This document shows, piece by piece, positions 24,811 to 32,950 of a stretch of 44,500 nt of DNA; the first letter of the stretch is position 1, and each line of letters starts with the position of its first letter. The position numbers and the translations under genes were made by a program. The notes beneath the pieces are model-generated. The model was not told the DNA's origin. It saw only the letters and a list, made by a program, of their open reading frames with translations, and did no database searches. The stretch is taken from positions 1 to 44,500 of the forward strand of contig JAKFXL010000035.1 in assembly GCA_021731365.1 (NCBI GenBank), in the 5' to 3' direction. Origin of the DNA: Gammaproteobacteria bacterium (GTDB taxonomy: Bacteria > Pseudomonadota > Gammaproteobacteria > Tenderiales > Tenderiaceae).

Positions 24811-24903
24811 AAGGTTTTTTGTGATTAACGGATGATTCGCCGACACCTACAGGGGCAGTGACTTTATAATGCAAAATTATCAATTGAACGGTTGTGAGCC
24901 AAT

Positions 24904-25674
24904 ATGCTGTTAGTGATCTCGCCAGCTAAAACCCTGGATTATGAAACCCCTGTGAGTACTGAGTCACACTCAATGCCAGCCTATCTCAAGGACTCCAGGC
25001 AGCTGGTGGAGCGGGCGCGCCGCTACTCTGAGCTTGATTTAATGGAGGTGATGGCGGTCAGCGCCAAGATAGCGGGATTAAATGTTGAACGCTTCCAGCA
25101 TTGGCGAACCCCTTTTACGCTTGGCAATGCCCGGCAGGCGCTGTTTGCCTTTAAGGGGGATGTATATGGTGGCCTCTCTGCCGAGAGTCTGAGCGCTGAG
25201 GATATTGAGTTTGCCCAGGCGCATCTGCGTATCCTGTCGGGCCTCTATGGCCTGTTGCGGCCACTGGACCTGATGCAGCCCTATCGCCTTGAGATGGGGC
25301 GTAAAATCGATACCGAGCGTGGTAAAAATCTGTACGCGTTTTGGGGTGAGACGATTACCCAGGGGTTGAATCAGCAGCTGCAGCAGATCGGTTCCGAGAC
25401 GCTGATCAATCTGGCCTCCAACGAGTACTTCAAAGCGGTCAAGCCCGCCCTGTTGCAGGCACAGATTATCACCCCGGAGTTTAAAGATTATAAAGATGGT
25501 AGCTATAAGATGATGGGCGTTTACGCCAAACGTGCCCGCGGATTGATGAGTCGTTACATCATCCAGCAGCGCATCACTGAGCCAGCCGCGTTGCAGGCGT
25601 TTGCGGTGGAGGGGTACTCTTTTAATGCCAAACTTAGCAACGAAAACCAGTGGGTATTCACTCGTAAGCAGTGA
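24904..25674 (+). CDS. yaaA: Peroxide stress protein YaaA
   Basis: YaaA (DUF328) lowers free iron and limits DNA damage during hydrogen peroxide stress in E. coli, where OxyR controls it; the fold binds DNA-like ligands but the mechanism is not settled. The 256-residue protein matches over its full length: LLVISPAKTLDYETP at the start, FKGDVYGGL, HLRILSGLYGLLRPLD, NLASNEYFKAVKP and the ending ENQWVFTRK. The 214-bp gap before it, shared with the divergent Nudix gene, contains an inverted repeat. Confidence 0.95.
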   Translation: MLLVISPAKTLDYETPVSTESHSMPAYLKDSRQLVERARRYSELDLMEVMAVSAKIAGLNVERFQHWRTPFTLGNARQALFAFKGDVYGGLSAESLSAEDIEFAQAHLRILSGLYGLLRPLDLMQPYRLEMGRKIDTERGKNLYAFWGETITQGLNQQLQQIGSETLINLASNEYFKAVKPALLQAQIITPEFKDYKDGSYKMMGVYAKRARGLMSRYIIQQRITEPAALQAFAVEGYSFNAKLSNENQWVFTRKQ

Positions 25675-25717
25675 TGTTTAATCCATTGCCACGGCCTCTC
25701 ATTTTAGTAGGTGATTT

Positions 25718-26950
25718 TTGACAACATCCCCGCAAACGCCCGGCCACTCCGTCGCCATTATTGGTGGTGGTCCCGCTGGATTGATGGCGGCAGAGGTATT
25801 GGTGTCTGCGGGCTTGAACGTGGCACTGTATGACGCCATGCCCTCGGTGGGGCGCAAGCTGCTGATTGCTGGCAGAGGTGGCATGAACATCACCCACTCA
25901 GAGCCGTATGAGCTGTTTGTCAGCCGTTATGGTAATCGTCAGCAGCAACTTAAACCGATGCTTGATCTGTTTGGCCCTGATGAGCTGCAGGCGTGGCTGC
26001 ACGCCCTCGGCATACAGACGTTTGTAGGGACATCACGACGTGTCTTTCCGGTCGACTTTAAGGCCGCGCCTTTTTTACGTGCCTGGCTGCACCGATTGCG
26101 CCAGGCGGGGGTACGTTTCCACGTACGCCATCGCTGGGTCGGCTGGACGGAGGAGGGGTTGTTGAGGTTTGATACATCCGCCGGTGAGCTGCTGGCAGAG
26201 CACGATGCAGTGGTGATGGCACTGGGCGGCGGGAGTTGGGCCAAGCTCGGGTCTGACGGTGCCTGGCTGCCGTTGCTTGCGGCGCGTGGGGTGGCGGTAG
26301 CACCACTGCTGCCTGCCAACAGCGGTTTTGAGGTGGGCTGGAGCGACCACTTTAGTGAGCGGTTTGCCGGGTATGCAGTGAAATCGGTTGTGGCCAGCTT
26401 GGATGGTGTGCAGCAGCAGGGTGAGATGATGGTCACGGCCACGGGCATTGAGGGGGGGCTGATCTACGCCCTGTCGGCAGCGCTGCGTGATGGGATTATG
26501 AAATATGGCAGCGCCACACTGCATCTTGATCTGGCACCGGGGCGGAGTGAAACACGGCTGCTGAGCGAGCTATCCAAACCACGCGGCTCCAACTCCATGG
26601 CCAAACATCTACGCAGCCGCGCCGGTATTGAGGGGGTGAAGGCGGGGCTGCTGCGAGAGCAACTCTCCGTGGCTGAGCTTGCCGATCCAGGGCATCTGGC
26701 CAGAACTATCAAAGCATTACCGCTACGTCTGCAGGCCACACGTCCGCTTGATGAGGCGATCAGCAGTGCCGGTGGTGTCTGTTTTGATGCCCTGGATGAA
26801 CGCTTAATGCTCCGGTTGTTGCCGGGTGTTTTTTGCGCCGGTGAGATGCTGGACTGGGAGGCCCCCACGGGTGGATACCTGTTCACCGCCTGTTTTGCCA
26901 CCGGCCGACATGCCGGGTATGGGGTGCTGGAGTGGTTGCAACAGCGTTGA
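25718..26950 (+). CDS. NAD(P)/FAD-dependent oxidoreductase, HI0933/TIGR03862 type
   Basis: The 410-residue flavoprotein has an N-terminal dinucleotide-binding motif (IIGGGPAGLMAAEVL, about 14-28), the GRKLLIAGRGGMNITHS motif of the HI0933/YhiN group and a C-terminal FAD site (MLDWEAPTGGYLF, FATGRHAG). Function in this family is poorly known. The start is a TTG (25718) with AGGTG upstream; no in-frame ATG gives the Rossmann motif its normal spacing. A hairpin (26951-26974) follows immediately. Confidence 0.88.
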   Translation: MTTSPQTPGHSVAIIGGGPAGLMAAEVLVSAGLNVALYDAMPSVGRKLLIAGRGGMNITHSEPYELFVSRYGNRQQQLKPMLDLFGPDELQAWLHALGIQTFVGTSRRVFPVDFKAAPFLRAWLHRLRQAGVRFHVRHRWVGWTEEGLLRFDTSAGELLAEHDAVVMALGGGSWAKLGSDGAWLPLLAARGVAVAPLLPANSGFEVGWSDHFSERFAGYAVKSVVASLDGVQQQGEMMVTATGIEGGLIYALSAALRDGIMKYGSATLHLDLAPGRSETRLLSELSKPRGSNSMAKHLRSRAGIEGVKAGLLREQLSVAELADPGHLARTIKALPLRLQATRPLDEAISSAGGVCFDALDERLMLRLLPGVFCAGEMLDWEAPTGGYLFTACFATGRHAGYGVLEWLQQR

Positions 26951-26974
26951 TTCATCCACCCTTCTGTGGTTGAA
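26951..26974 (+). terminator. Weak hairpin after the flavoprotein gene
   Basis: TTCATCCAC (26951-26959) pairs with GTGGTTGAA (26966-26974) with one mismatch around a 6-nt loop. Only a loose T-rich stretch follows, so termination is likely partial. Confidence 0.4.
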
Positions 26975-27057
26975 TGGGGTACTTTTACTGGGGTTGTGGC
27001 GCTTCTGGGGAGGAGTGGCACAACCCTTTTCTGTTATATGAAGAGGGAGAGGGGTAT

Positions 27058-27348
27058 ATGAAGAATATGGTCACATGGCTACGAATGGTTGCCATCCTGG
27101 AAGGTATTTCACTATTGGCATTGCTGTTTGTCGCCATGCCACTTAAATATCACTACGGCATGCCCGAGGCCGTCTCACTGGCGGGGGCCGCTCACGGCGG
27201 GCTGTTTCTGGTGTTTAGCGGAGTCTTGATCGTTGTCAGCCAGCGCCACGCCTGGACAGACCGGTTTTCGTTTATGGTCTTCCTGGCCTCAATGATCCCG
27301 TTTGCCAGCTTTGTAATGGATCGTCGCATCAAGGCGCTGCACGGTTAA
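27058..27348 (+). CDS. DUF3817 small membrane protein
   Basis: The 96-residue protein has three to four membrane helices (WLRMVAILEGISLLALLFVAM, the AGAAHGGLFLVFSGVLIVV segment and FMVFLASMIPFASFVM) and matches DUF3817. In longer proteins this domain is fused to transporters. Function is unknown. A GAGGGAGAGGGG site lies just upstream of the ATG at 27058; the frame is open further upstream but without support. Confidence 0.82.
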   Translation: MKNMVTWLRMVAILEGISLLALLFVAMPLKYHYGMPEAVSLAGAAHGGLFLVFSGVLIVVSQRHAWTDRFSFMVFLASMIPFASFVMDRRIKALHG

Positions 27349-27524
27349 TACCCCGGCGCTATGGGTGTATATGGCCCCTCTCTACTGACTGATAGGCGAG
27401 GGGGTAGGGCGTGGAGCCTCTCAGCCATGGCAAATAGGGCGGAAAAATGTGATCATACAGCACTGACAATCCCCCGGTGTGTCCGTCCGGGTATGTATTC
27501 ATCAACAGAGTTTAGGAGTTATCC

Positions 27525-28019
27525 ATGGCGCGCGGCATTAACAAGGTAATTTTAGTAGGTAATCTGGGTAAGGATCCTGAAGTTCGTTACATGCCCAGCG
27601 GTGGTGCGGTGGCCAATTTGACAATAGCCACCTCTGAAAGCTGGAAAGATAAAACATCTGGTGAGCAGAAAGAGCAGACCGAATGGCATCGTGTTGTCAT
27701 GTTTGGTCGTTTGGGTGAGATTGCCGGTGAGTATCTGAAAAAAGGTTCGCAGGTCTACATCGAAGGTAAATTGCAGACCCGGAAGTGGCAGGATCAGCAG
27801 GGCCAGGATAAATATACCACCGAGATTGTAGCCAGCGAGCTGCAGATGTTGGGCGGTCGCAGTGGCGGCGGCGGTGGCTCCTCCGATTTCGATAACTCGT
27901 CACAGGGCAGCAGCCAGCCACAGTACAACTCACCAAAAAAGCAGGCACCGGCGACCCCCACTCAGAGCAGTGGTAATAACAACGGCTTTGATGACTTCGA
28001 CGACGACATTCCCTTTTAA
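27525..28019 (+). CDS. ssb: Single-stranded DNA-binding protein
   Basis: SSB binds single-stranded DNA as a tetramer in replication, repair and recombination. The 164-residue protein has the OB fold (about 1-110; [44 protein letters not shown]). A Gly/Ser/Gln/Asn-rich linker follows, then the acidic tip DFDDDIPF that recruits partner proteins. AGGAG precedes the ATG. The 176-bp gap upstream contains a GC-rich dyad (CCCCTC/GAGGGG) and no LexA box that I can see. A clear terminator follows. Confidence 0.97.
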   Translation: MARGINKVILVGNLGKDPEVRYMPSGGAVANLTIATSESWKDKTSGEQKEQTEWHRVVMFGRLGEIAGEYLKKGSQVYIEGKLQTRKWQDQQGQDKYTTEIVASELQMLGGRSGGGGGSSDFDNSSQGSSQPQYNSPKKQAPATPTQSSGNNNGFDDFDDDIPF

Positions 28020-28049
28020 TACATTCTGAATTTTATAAAACGTAGAGCG

Positions 28050-28083
28050 GCCCGGTTGACCCAGTGTTAATCGGGCTTTTTTT
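28050..28083 (+). terminator. Rho-independent terminator of ssb
   Basis: GCCCGGTTGAC (28050-28060) pairs with GTTAATCGGGC (28066-28076), allowing two G-T pairs, around a 5-nt loop. Seven Ts follow (28077-28083). Confidence 0.9.
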
Positions 28084-28175
28084 ATGGCTGGGTGCGCGTG
28101 GTATGCTGGTTCAAATCGGGTTGTGCCTTTGAGGGCTGTGAATCAAACGCTTGAGCGACATATTAGAGGAGGGGA

Positions 28176-29198
28176 ATGGACATGAAAATAGCCGTTTGCA
28201 GCGCCCAATCTTATGACCGTGAGTTTTTGTTGGCTGCCAATGCCAGCTTCAACCATGAGCTGGTGTTTTTCGATGTTCACTTGGCTGAAGAGTCGGTGCA
28301 GCTCTTCACCGGTTTTCCGGTTGTCTGCGCATTTGTAAATGATGTTTTAAACGATAGTGTACTGAAAACCATGGCAGGCCATGGCCTGCGTCTGGTTGCG
28401 TTACGCTGTGCTGGTTTTAACAATGTCGATATAGCGGCGGCAGCAAAATATGGAATCCGAGTGGTGCGTGTGCCCGGCTATTCGCCGAATTCGGTGGCCG
28501 AGCATACACTGGCGTTGATGCTTACCCTTAACCGAAAAACACATCGTGCCTTCAATCGCACCCGTGATGGAAATTTTTCACTTGAGGGATTGATGGGTTT
28601 TGAATTACATGGCCGAACCGTCGGTATCATCGGTACAGGGCGTATCGGCCAGGCAGTAGCGCAAATTCTGGCTGGATTTGGTTGCCGCCTGCTGGCCTAT
28701 GATGTATCTCAGAACGATCAGTGTAAGGCGTTAGGAGTCAATTACGTAGAGCTCGCCGAGCTGTATCGCGAGAGTGACATCATTACGTTGCATTGCCCAC
28801 TCAATCAACAGACTCATCACCTGATCGATGCCATTGCGTTGAGTCAGATGAAACGTGGCGTCATGCTCATCAATACCAGTCGTGGTGGTGTGGTGGATGC
28901 GAGTGCAGTGGTCGCCGCGCTTAAATCCGGTCACATCGGACATCTTGGGTTGGATGTATATGAACAGGAAGGTGATCTGTTTTTCCATGATTTATCCGAC
29001 CAAGTGATACAGGATGACGTTTTCCAACGCTTGCTGACATTCCCAAATGTGCTGATCACAGGGCATCAGGGATTTTTTACCAGGGAGGCCATGTCGAACA
29101 TTGCCCAAACCACACTGCAAAATATCAGCCGGTTTGAGGAGGCAGGGCAGTGCCAGAATGAGGTGACCGTAGAGTTGATTAATTCAAAACCGCAATGA
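28176..29198 (+). CDS. 2-hydroxyacid dehydrogenase, D-lactate dehydrogenase type
   Basis: The 340-residue protein belongs to the D-isomer-specific 2-hydroxyacid dehydrogenases and resembles fermentative LdhA (NADH-dependent reduction of pyruvate to D-lactate). Visible features are the Rossmann motif (GIIGTGRIGQAV, about 150-161), the catalytic Arg in INTSRGGVVD, Glu in DVYEQEGDLFF and His in ITGHQGFFT. The segment LRCAGFNNVDI is typical of LdhA. GAGGAGGGGA precedes the ATG; a second ATG six bases on is also possible. It stands alone. Substrate is inferred; another 2-keto acid is possible. Confidence 0.88.
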   Translation: MDMKIAVCSAQSYDREFLLAANASFNHELVFFDVHLAEESVQLFTGFPVVCAFVNDVLNDSVLKTMAGHGLRLVALRCAGFNNVDIAAAAKYGIRVVRVPGYSPNSVAEHTLALMLTLNRKTHRAFNRTRDGNFSLEGLMGFELHGRTVGIIGTGRIGQAVAQILAGFGCRLLAYDVSQNDQCKALGVNYVELAELYRESDIITLHCPLNQQTHHLIDAIALSQMKRGVMLINTSRGGVVDASAVVAALKSGHIGHLGLDVYEQEGDLFFHDLSDQVIQDDVFQRLLTFPNVLITGHQGFFTREAMSNIAQTTLQNISRFEEAGQCQNEVTVELINSKPQ

Positions 29199-29245
29199 TT
29201 GATGTGGTCAGCAGAGATGTTGGGTTTTATTTGTATTAGTTCAGA

Positions 29246-30078
29246 CTTGATCTGACACCTGACTTGAAAAAGAGAGGGTTACCGGTTTTGATGGAAGTGC
29301 AAGCTAACCATTAAGACCAAAGAGAGGTAACCCCCATGTTAAATAGTAACGAGAGAATCATCAAGCACAAGGTCGGGCTGCTGAATCTGGCAGAAGAACT
29401 CGGCAATGTCTCGCAAGCCTGCAAAGTGATGGGGATGTCGCGAGAGACCTTCTACCGCTACAAGGCGGCCGTCGAGGGCGGGGGGCACAGCGCCTCTGGC
29501 CAACTGCGTACCCGTAACGAGTTGAGAAAGCTCGGCGTCTTCCGTCTCCCCCAGCGGGGTTGTAGTGGCATAGTTAATTTGGCCGCTCCACTCCAAGGTC
29601 GCCTTTGCCAAGCTCTACACGACCAAGACGCTCATCACCTCAGCTGATCTGCTCAATGACCGGATACTGCCTTTCTTTGAAGAGCATGGACTGCCGATGC
29701 TGCGGATACTCACTGATCGCGGCACCGAGTACTGCGGCAAGGTGGAGCGCCGTGATTACCAGCTCTATCTGGCGTTGAATGAGATCGAGCACACCAAGAC
29801 CAATGGCATCTGTGAACGGTTCCACAAGACCATCCTGCAGGAGTTCTATCAGATCACTTTCCGCAAGAAGGTCTACACAGATATAGAATCACTACAGTGT
29901 CGATCTGGACATCTGGCTGGTGCACTACAATAATGAACGGACACATCAAGGTAAGGTGTGTTGTGGCCGAACGCCGATGGCAACACTGGAGGACGGTAAG
30001 AAAGTCTGGTAGGAAAAATTCGTGAACTGAATTTGACTTGACAGCCACTTCGGCAAAATCGGTAACTGTCAGATCGAG
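29246..30078 (+). mobile_element. Decayed IS481-family insertion sequence
   Basis: Imperfect terminal inverted repeats bound the element: CTTGATCTGACA (29246-29257) and TGTCAGATCGAG (30067-30078), 11 of 12 matching. At 833 bp it is shorter than the usual IS481 length (about 1-1.3 kb) because the middle of the transposase gene is deleted. I see no certain target duplication. It is probably no longer able to move. Confidence 0.8.
29336..30012 (+). pseudogene. Transposase of IS481 type, broken
   Basis: The N-terminal HTH (KHKVGLLNLAEELGNVSQACKVMGMSRETFYRYK) is intact. The reading frame is then joined by a deletion to a shifted frame (RTRNELRKLGVF onward). A different frame carries the DDE core: ILTDRGTEYCGKVE with the second Asp, then NGICERFHKTILQEF with the Glu. 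The linker normally between HTKT and NGIC is missing. A further frameshift near 29900 precedes the C-terminal NNERTHQGKVCCGRTP. At least two frameshifts and one deletion mean no functional transposase is made. Confidence 0.85.
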
Positions 30079-30107
30079 TTTCGACTACTACAGATTAAGT
30101 AACTGGG

Positions 30108-30698
30108 TTACTGTTTTGCAGTCTTAAACAGTTCATAGAGGGTTCCCTGATCGGGTAGCCCCGTTTGGGGTTGCTGAATATTTTTTTGAAACTTTTTAAC
30201 GGCAATTTTAAGCTTTTCATCGTACTGTACGTCATTAACATTGCCACTGTAGAGATTGCGTGATTTCAGCGCATTTTTGATACGTTTTACAACCTCTTCC
30301 TGATATACGTATTTATCAATAGAGATAAACTTGCCGCCTTGGGTGACTTTCTGTGGCATAAGCTCAGCAATGAGTATTTGAACAGCCGATTGAAATGTCA
30401 TGTCTGGTTTTTGTTTGCAGAGTGCCTCGGCCGCTATTAACATGAGCTGCGTTGATTGCCATGGGGCCAAGTCAAAAGTATTGGCCTGTTGTTGATTGAT
30501 GGCTGTGAGGTAGCCTTCCAGCCAGCCGCCGAAAACCAGATAAATATCATCTTTTTTCTGATGGAACTCTATAAACTTTGAACATTTTGCAATGCCCGCC
30601 CCTTTTATAGCAAAGGCGTCATTACTGTCCGCGGCAAAAGAGATTGAAGGGAATATCAGTGCACAGAAGACCCAGATTGAAACATTTTTAAAACTCAT
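30108..30698 (-). CDS. Periplasmic protein with peptidoglycan-binding-like domain
   Basis: The 196-residue product has a signal peptide (about 1-23, ending PSISFAADS). A helical domain follows (about 30-125; Cys in AKCSKFIEF and EALCKQ, motif GGWLEGYLTAIN), then a C-terminal PG_binding_1-like repeat (about 150-190; FQKNIQQPQTGLPDQGTLYELF). Such proteins are often linked to cell-wall or polymer processes; the exact function is unknown. I start it at 30698 because the frame further up runs through the terminator at 30735-30766. It may depend on read-through from the PEP-CTERM gene or on a short promoter in the 36-bp gap. Confidence 0.72.
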   Translation of the reverse strand: MSFKNVSIWVFCALIFPSISFAADSNDAFAIKGAGIAKCSKFIEFHQKKDDIYLVFGGWLEGYLTAINQQQANTFDLAPWQSTQLMLIAAEALCKQKPDMTFQSAVQILIAELMPQKVTQGGKFISIDKYVYQEEVVKRIKNALKSRNLYSGNVNDVQYDEKLKIAVKKFQKNIQQPQTGLPDQGTLYELFKTAKQ

Positions 30699-30734
30699 GG
30701 CATAGTACTCTGGTTGCGATGGTGCTAAAAACGA

Positions 30735-30766
30735 AAAGGGCCGCACTTATGTAAGTACGGCCCTTT
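30735..30766 (-). terminator. Terminator of the PEP-CTERM gene
   Basis: AAAGGGCCGCACTTA (30735-30749) and TAAGTACGGCCCTTT (30752-30766) form a stem with one mismatch. On the minus strand the T-rich run after the stem (revcomp of 30727-30737) completes a Rho-independent terminator; a weaker T-run lies on the plus side. Confidence 0.85.
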
Positions 30767-30788
30767 CTGTAACGATGTTACTGGTGCG

Positions 30789-31667
30789 TTATGCTGTCTT
30801 ACGACGGCGTGCAGCGGCAACACCCATTCCCAGTAGACCAGCGCCTAACAGTGCCAATGAGGTTGGCTCAGGGATAGAGTCAGCACGGTAGGTGTTACCA
30901 CCGGTCAGACTAAGCCCTTCTGGGCAGGTCGCAGTGGCGGCGCAAGAACGTGGGTTAAATTGCGAGGTGAAACGGAAGTCACTGTCGTCTACTTGGCTGT
31001 CAGTATTGAAGTTCATGGCGGCTGCACCACCAACAACGTCCATCTGTCCGAAGCCATTCCCGCCTTCAGTACCAGTTCCCAGTGCTCCAGTGGTGAGAGT
31101 GGAGAACAGTGTGCCATTCAGAGTGCTGGAGCCAAAGGTGGCGGTCAGTGTATGACCAACCAAGCTTAACCAAAGGGCGTTAGCTCCGCCTTCATCACTA
31201 CCTGATGCTGATGCGCCGGAGTTGAAGTCAGGTGTGTAATCGACGTAAAACTTACTCCAGCCACCAGTGAATGAGATGTGGTCGCCAGCATTTGCCGCGC
31301 CATTACTGTCCACATCAAGCAGCTCGTTCAGGAAGTAGCCACCAAACTCATAAGTGAGCTCACAGCCTGGGCAGAAAGTAGTGGTATCGCCATTGATATT
31401 GGTGATCTTGCCGTAGCCCTTGAGTTCAGTGCTGGTGCTGAACGCGTATTTGGTAGGAACGCCTGGGGCGCCTGGGCTAATTAATGTCAGTGGGCCAGTC
31501 GGGGTTGCTACTGATTCGTATAATGTATCAGTGGCGAAAAAATCGTCAAAGTTGTCTGGATCCCAAACAACACCACCAACGTTTATGGGGCCGGCTTGTG
31601 CCTGCATTGCAAAGGCCAACGCGGCAGTGGCGGCTGCTGTTTTAAATATATTGCTGTAATTTGCCAT
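30789..31667 (-). CDS. PEP-CTERM sorting domain protein
   Basis: The 292-residue protein has a signal peptide (about 1-26, ending MQAQAGP) and a C-terminal sorting signal: Pro-Glu-Pro in SIPEPTSLALL, a hydrophobic helix and a basic tail RRRKTA. This is the substrate type of exosortase A, which cuts after PEP and likely attaches or releases the protein at the surface together with exopolysaccharide. The body is rich in Gly, Ser, Thr and Asp, with a Cys pair FCPGC near residue 100. It is positioned next to the XrtA EPS locus. A sigma-54-type promoter lies upstream. A possible adhesive or matrix protein. Confidence 0.95.
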   Translation of the reverse strand: MANYSNIFKTAAATAALAFAMQAQAGPINVGGVVWDPDNFDDFFATDTLYESVATPTGPLTLISPGAPGVPTKYAFSTSTELKGYGKITNINGDTTTFCPGCELTYEFGGYFLNELLDVDSNGAANAGDHISFTGGWSKFYVDYTPDFNSGASASGSDEGGANALWLSLVGHTLTATFGSSTLNGTLFSTLTTGALGTGTEGGNGFGQMDVVGGAAAMNFNTDSQVDDSDFRFTSQFNPRSCAATATCPEGLSLTGGNTYRADSIPEPTSLALLGAGLLGMGVAAARRRKTA

Positions 31668-31760
31668 GGTATTTAACTCCTGAAAGCGAGTGTCTGTTTT
31701 GTTAAGCGCTACGAGGTTGGATTGTCCTGTAGTTCCAAAATTATTTCTCGATTAGAGTAA

Positions 31761-31776
31761 AGCACATGCCGTGCCA
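31761..31776 (-). promoter_or_regulatory. Sigma-54-type promoter of the PEP-CTERM gene
   Basis: On the minus strand the sequence TGGCACGGCATGTGCT matches the -24/-12 consensus (TGGCACG-N4-TTGCW) at all but one consensus position, with the GG and GC in the correct spacing. It lies about 95 bp upstream of the ATG. PEP-CTERM genes in floc-forming proteobacteria are known to depend on RpoN and the PrsK-PrsR system, so this site is plausible in function too. Confidence 0.7.
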
Positions 31777-31806
31777 TTTTTGTTTTTTTAACGTAACTAA
31801 TTGTTT

Positions 31807-32937
31807 CTATTTGATATTTTTTGTTGGTGACATTTCTTGTTGGGTTGGCTTTTGCCGTGGTTGTAAAAAATCCTGACAATGAGTGGATGTTTTTAAAAAG
31901 CTGTCGATGGGGCGGCGCTGGTTGTAAATGGTTTTACTCCTGTGTGTGGTGATACCCGTTCGCAGAAGGATCAGTCCTTGGTGATGGCCTGATATTGCCT
32001 GCATTAGCGTGCCTATTTTTTGGCAGCGGGGGGGGAGTGCTGCAGGCGTTTGTATAAAACCCAGTGAAAAAATTCCTGCCGCAGCAAAGGGTTGTAGCGA
32101 TAAATTATGCGTGGTGGCATTTAGCCAGACACGCTGTAGTGCTTGCCCAGCCATGATGATGCTTGCCCGGTCTGTCTGTTTTATGGTGAGAAGGGCGAGC
32201 GCGGGCGAGAGCAGTGTGGGTAGTACTGTTGAGCGAAACCCTACCAGGTAGTTTCCTCCCACACAGTTTAATAGGCGCATTATTTTCCAGTGGCGAAGTA
32301 ATTTGAAGAGCGGGCGCATGGGTGGCTCTATCGATAGGGTGGCTGGGGCTAGCCCCTCCTGGCTGGTTGAGTGGCTGTCTAGATCAAAATGGATGCTGGA
32401 AAACAGTTCCTGGTGGAGCTCTTTTGTGCTGAAGCGGAGGCTTTCCGCTAGCCACATGGCTTTAAGGGCTGTTTTATAACGGGGAGTGTCATCTAGCCAA
32501 TGTAGCGTTATCCCTTCCTGTTTTTTGGCTTCATTAGATAGGGTCTGTTTGGTGGTGGCTGTGATGGGGCCTTTCCAAGGAAAGCTACGGCTTGTGTGGC
32601 GCTTGGGGATGGAGGCGGCCAGAGGTGCGTGTTGTGCAGGTGTGGGTAGAAACGTGAGGCTTGCAGCCCAAAGCGGTTCTTTGTCAGGCGAAGGGAGATA
32701 GGTTGCCTGACATGTGTGGTTGTGTGAGTGCGCACAAATGGTAATATTTTCGATGCAGCAGCCTATGGCGAGGTCGCTCAGTACAAAACGTTGGTCGGAG
32801 ATGCCGCCACTGCGGCTGTTATCAATCCAGAGCTCAAGTGTCTCGTCATTCCAGCGGTAGAGCCATGGTTGCGAGTTGTCTGCTGACGGCGCAAGAATGG
32901 CGGCCTCTATAAGCTGTTGCTTTAATTCGGATTCCAT
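31807..32937 (-). CDS. Nitroreductase-family protein
   Basis: The 376-residue protein resembles nitroreductase-type flavoproteins (FMN-binding; LIEAAILAPSADNSQPWLY at the start, which is the family's N-terminal motif). A second half carries TSRSFPWKGP-like and MAGQALQRVWLNATTHNLSLQPFAA segments, typical of the larger oxidoreductases that act on small molecules or peptides. The ATG at 32937 starts the motif and leaves 13 bp after the upstream ThiF-like gene. It is the third gene of the acyltransferase-ThiF-nitroreductase cassette. Substrate is unknown. The C-terminal 30 residues are basic and poorly conserved. Confidence 0.82.
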   Translation of the reverse strand: MESELKQQLIEAAILAPSADNSQPWLYRWNDETLELWIDNSRSGGISDQRFVLSDLAIGCCIENITICAHSHNHTCQATYLPSPDKEPLWAASLTFLPTPAQHAPLAASIPKRHTSRSFPWKGPITATTKQTLSNEAKKQEGITLHWLDDTPRYKTALKAMWLAESLRFSTKELHQELFSSIHFDLDSHSTSQEGLAPATLSIEPPMRPLFKLLRHWKIMRLLNCVGGNYLVGFRSTVLPTLLSPALALLTIKQTDRASIIMAGQALQRVWLNATTHNLSLQPFAAAGIFSLGFIQTPAALPPRCQKIGTLMQAISGHHQGLILLRTGITTHRSKTIYNQRRPIDSFLKTSTHCQDFLQPRQKPTQQEMSPTKNIK

Positions 32938-32950
32938 AGCGATTTGCCGA

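Noticed and set aside
25939-27021. Minus-strand open frames of 169 and 185 codons across the flavoprotein gene
   Set aside because: Both overlap a well-supported coding sequence and have Pro/Ser/Arg-rich shadow composition typical of GC-rich antisense frames.
30699-30746. Upstream start for the periplasmic protein gene
   Set aside because: The extension runs through a strong terminator and would place 16 residues before a good signal peptide.
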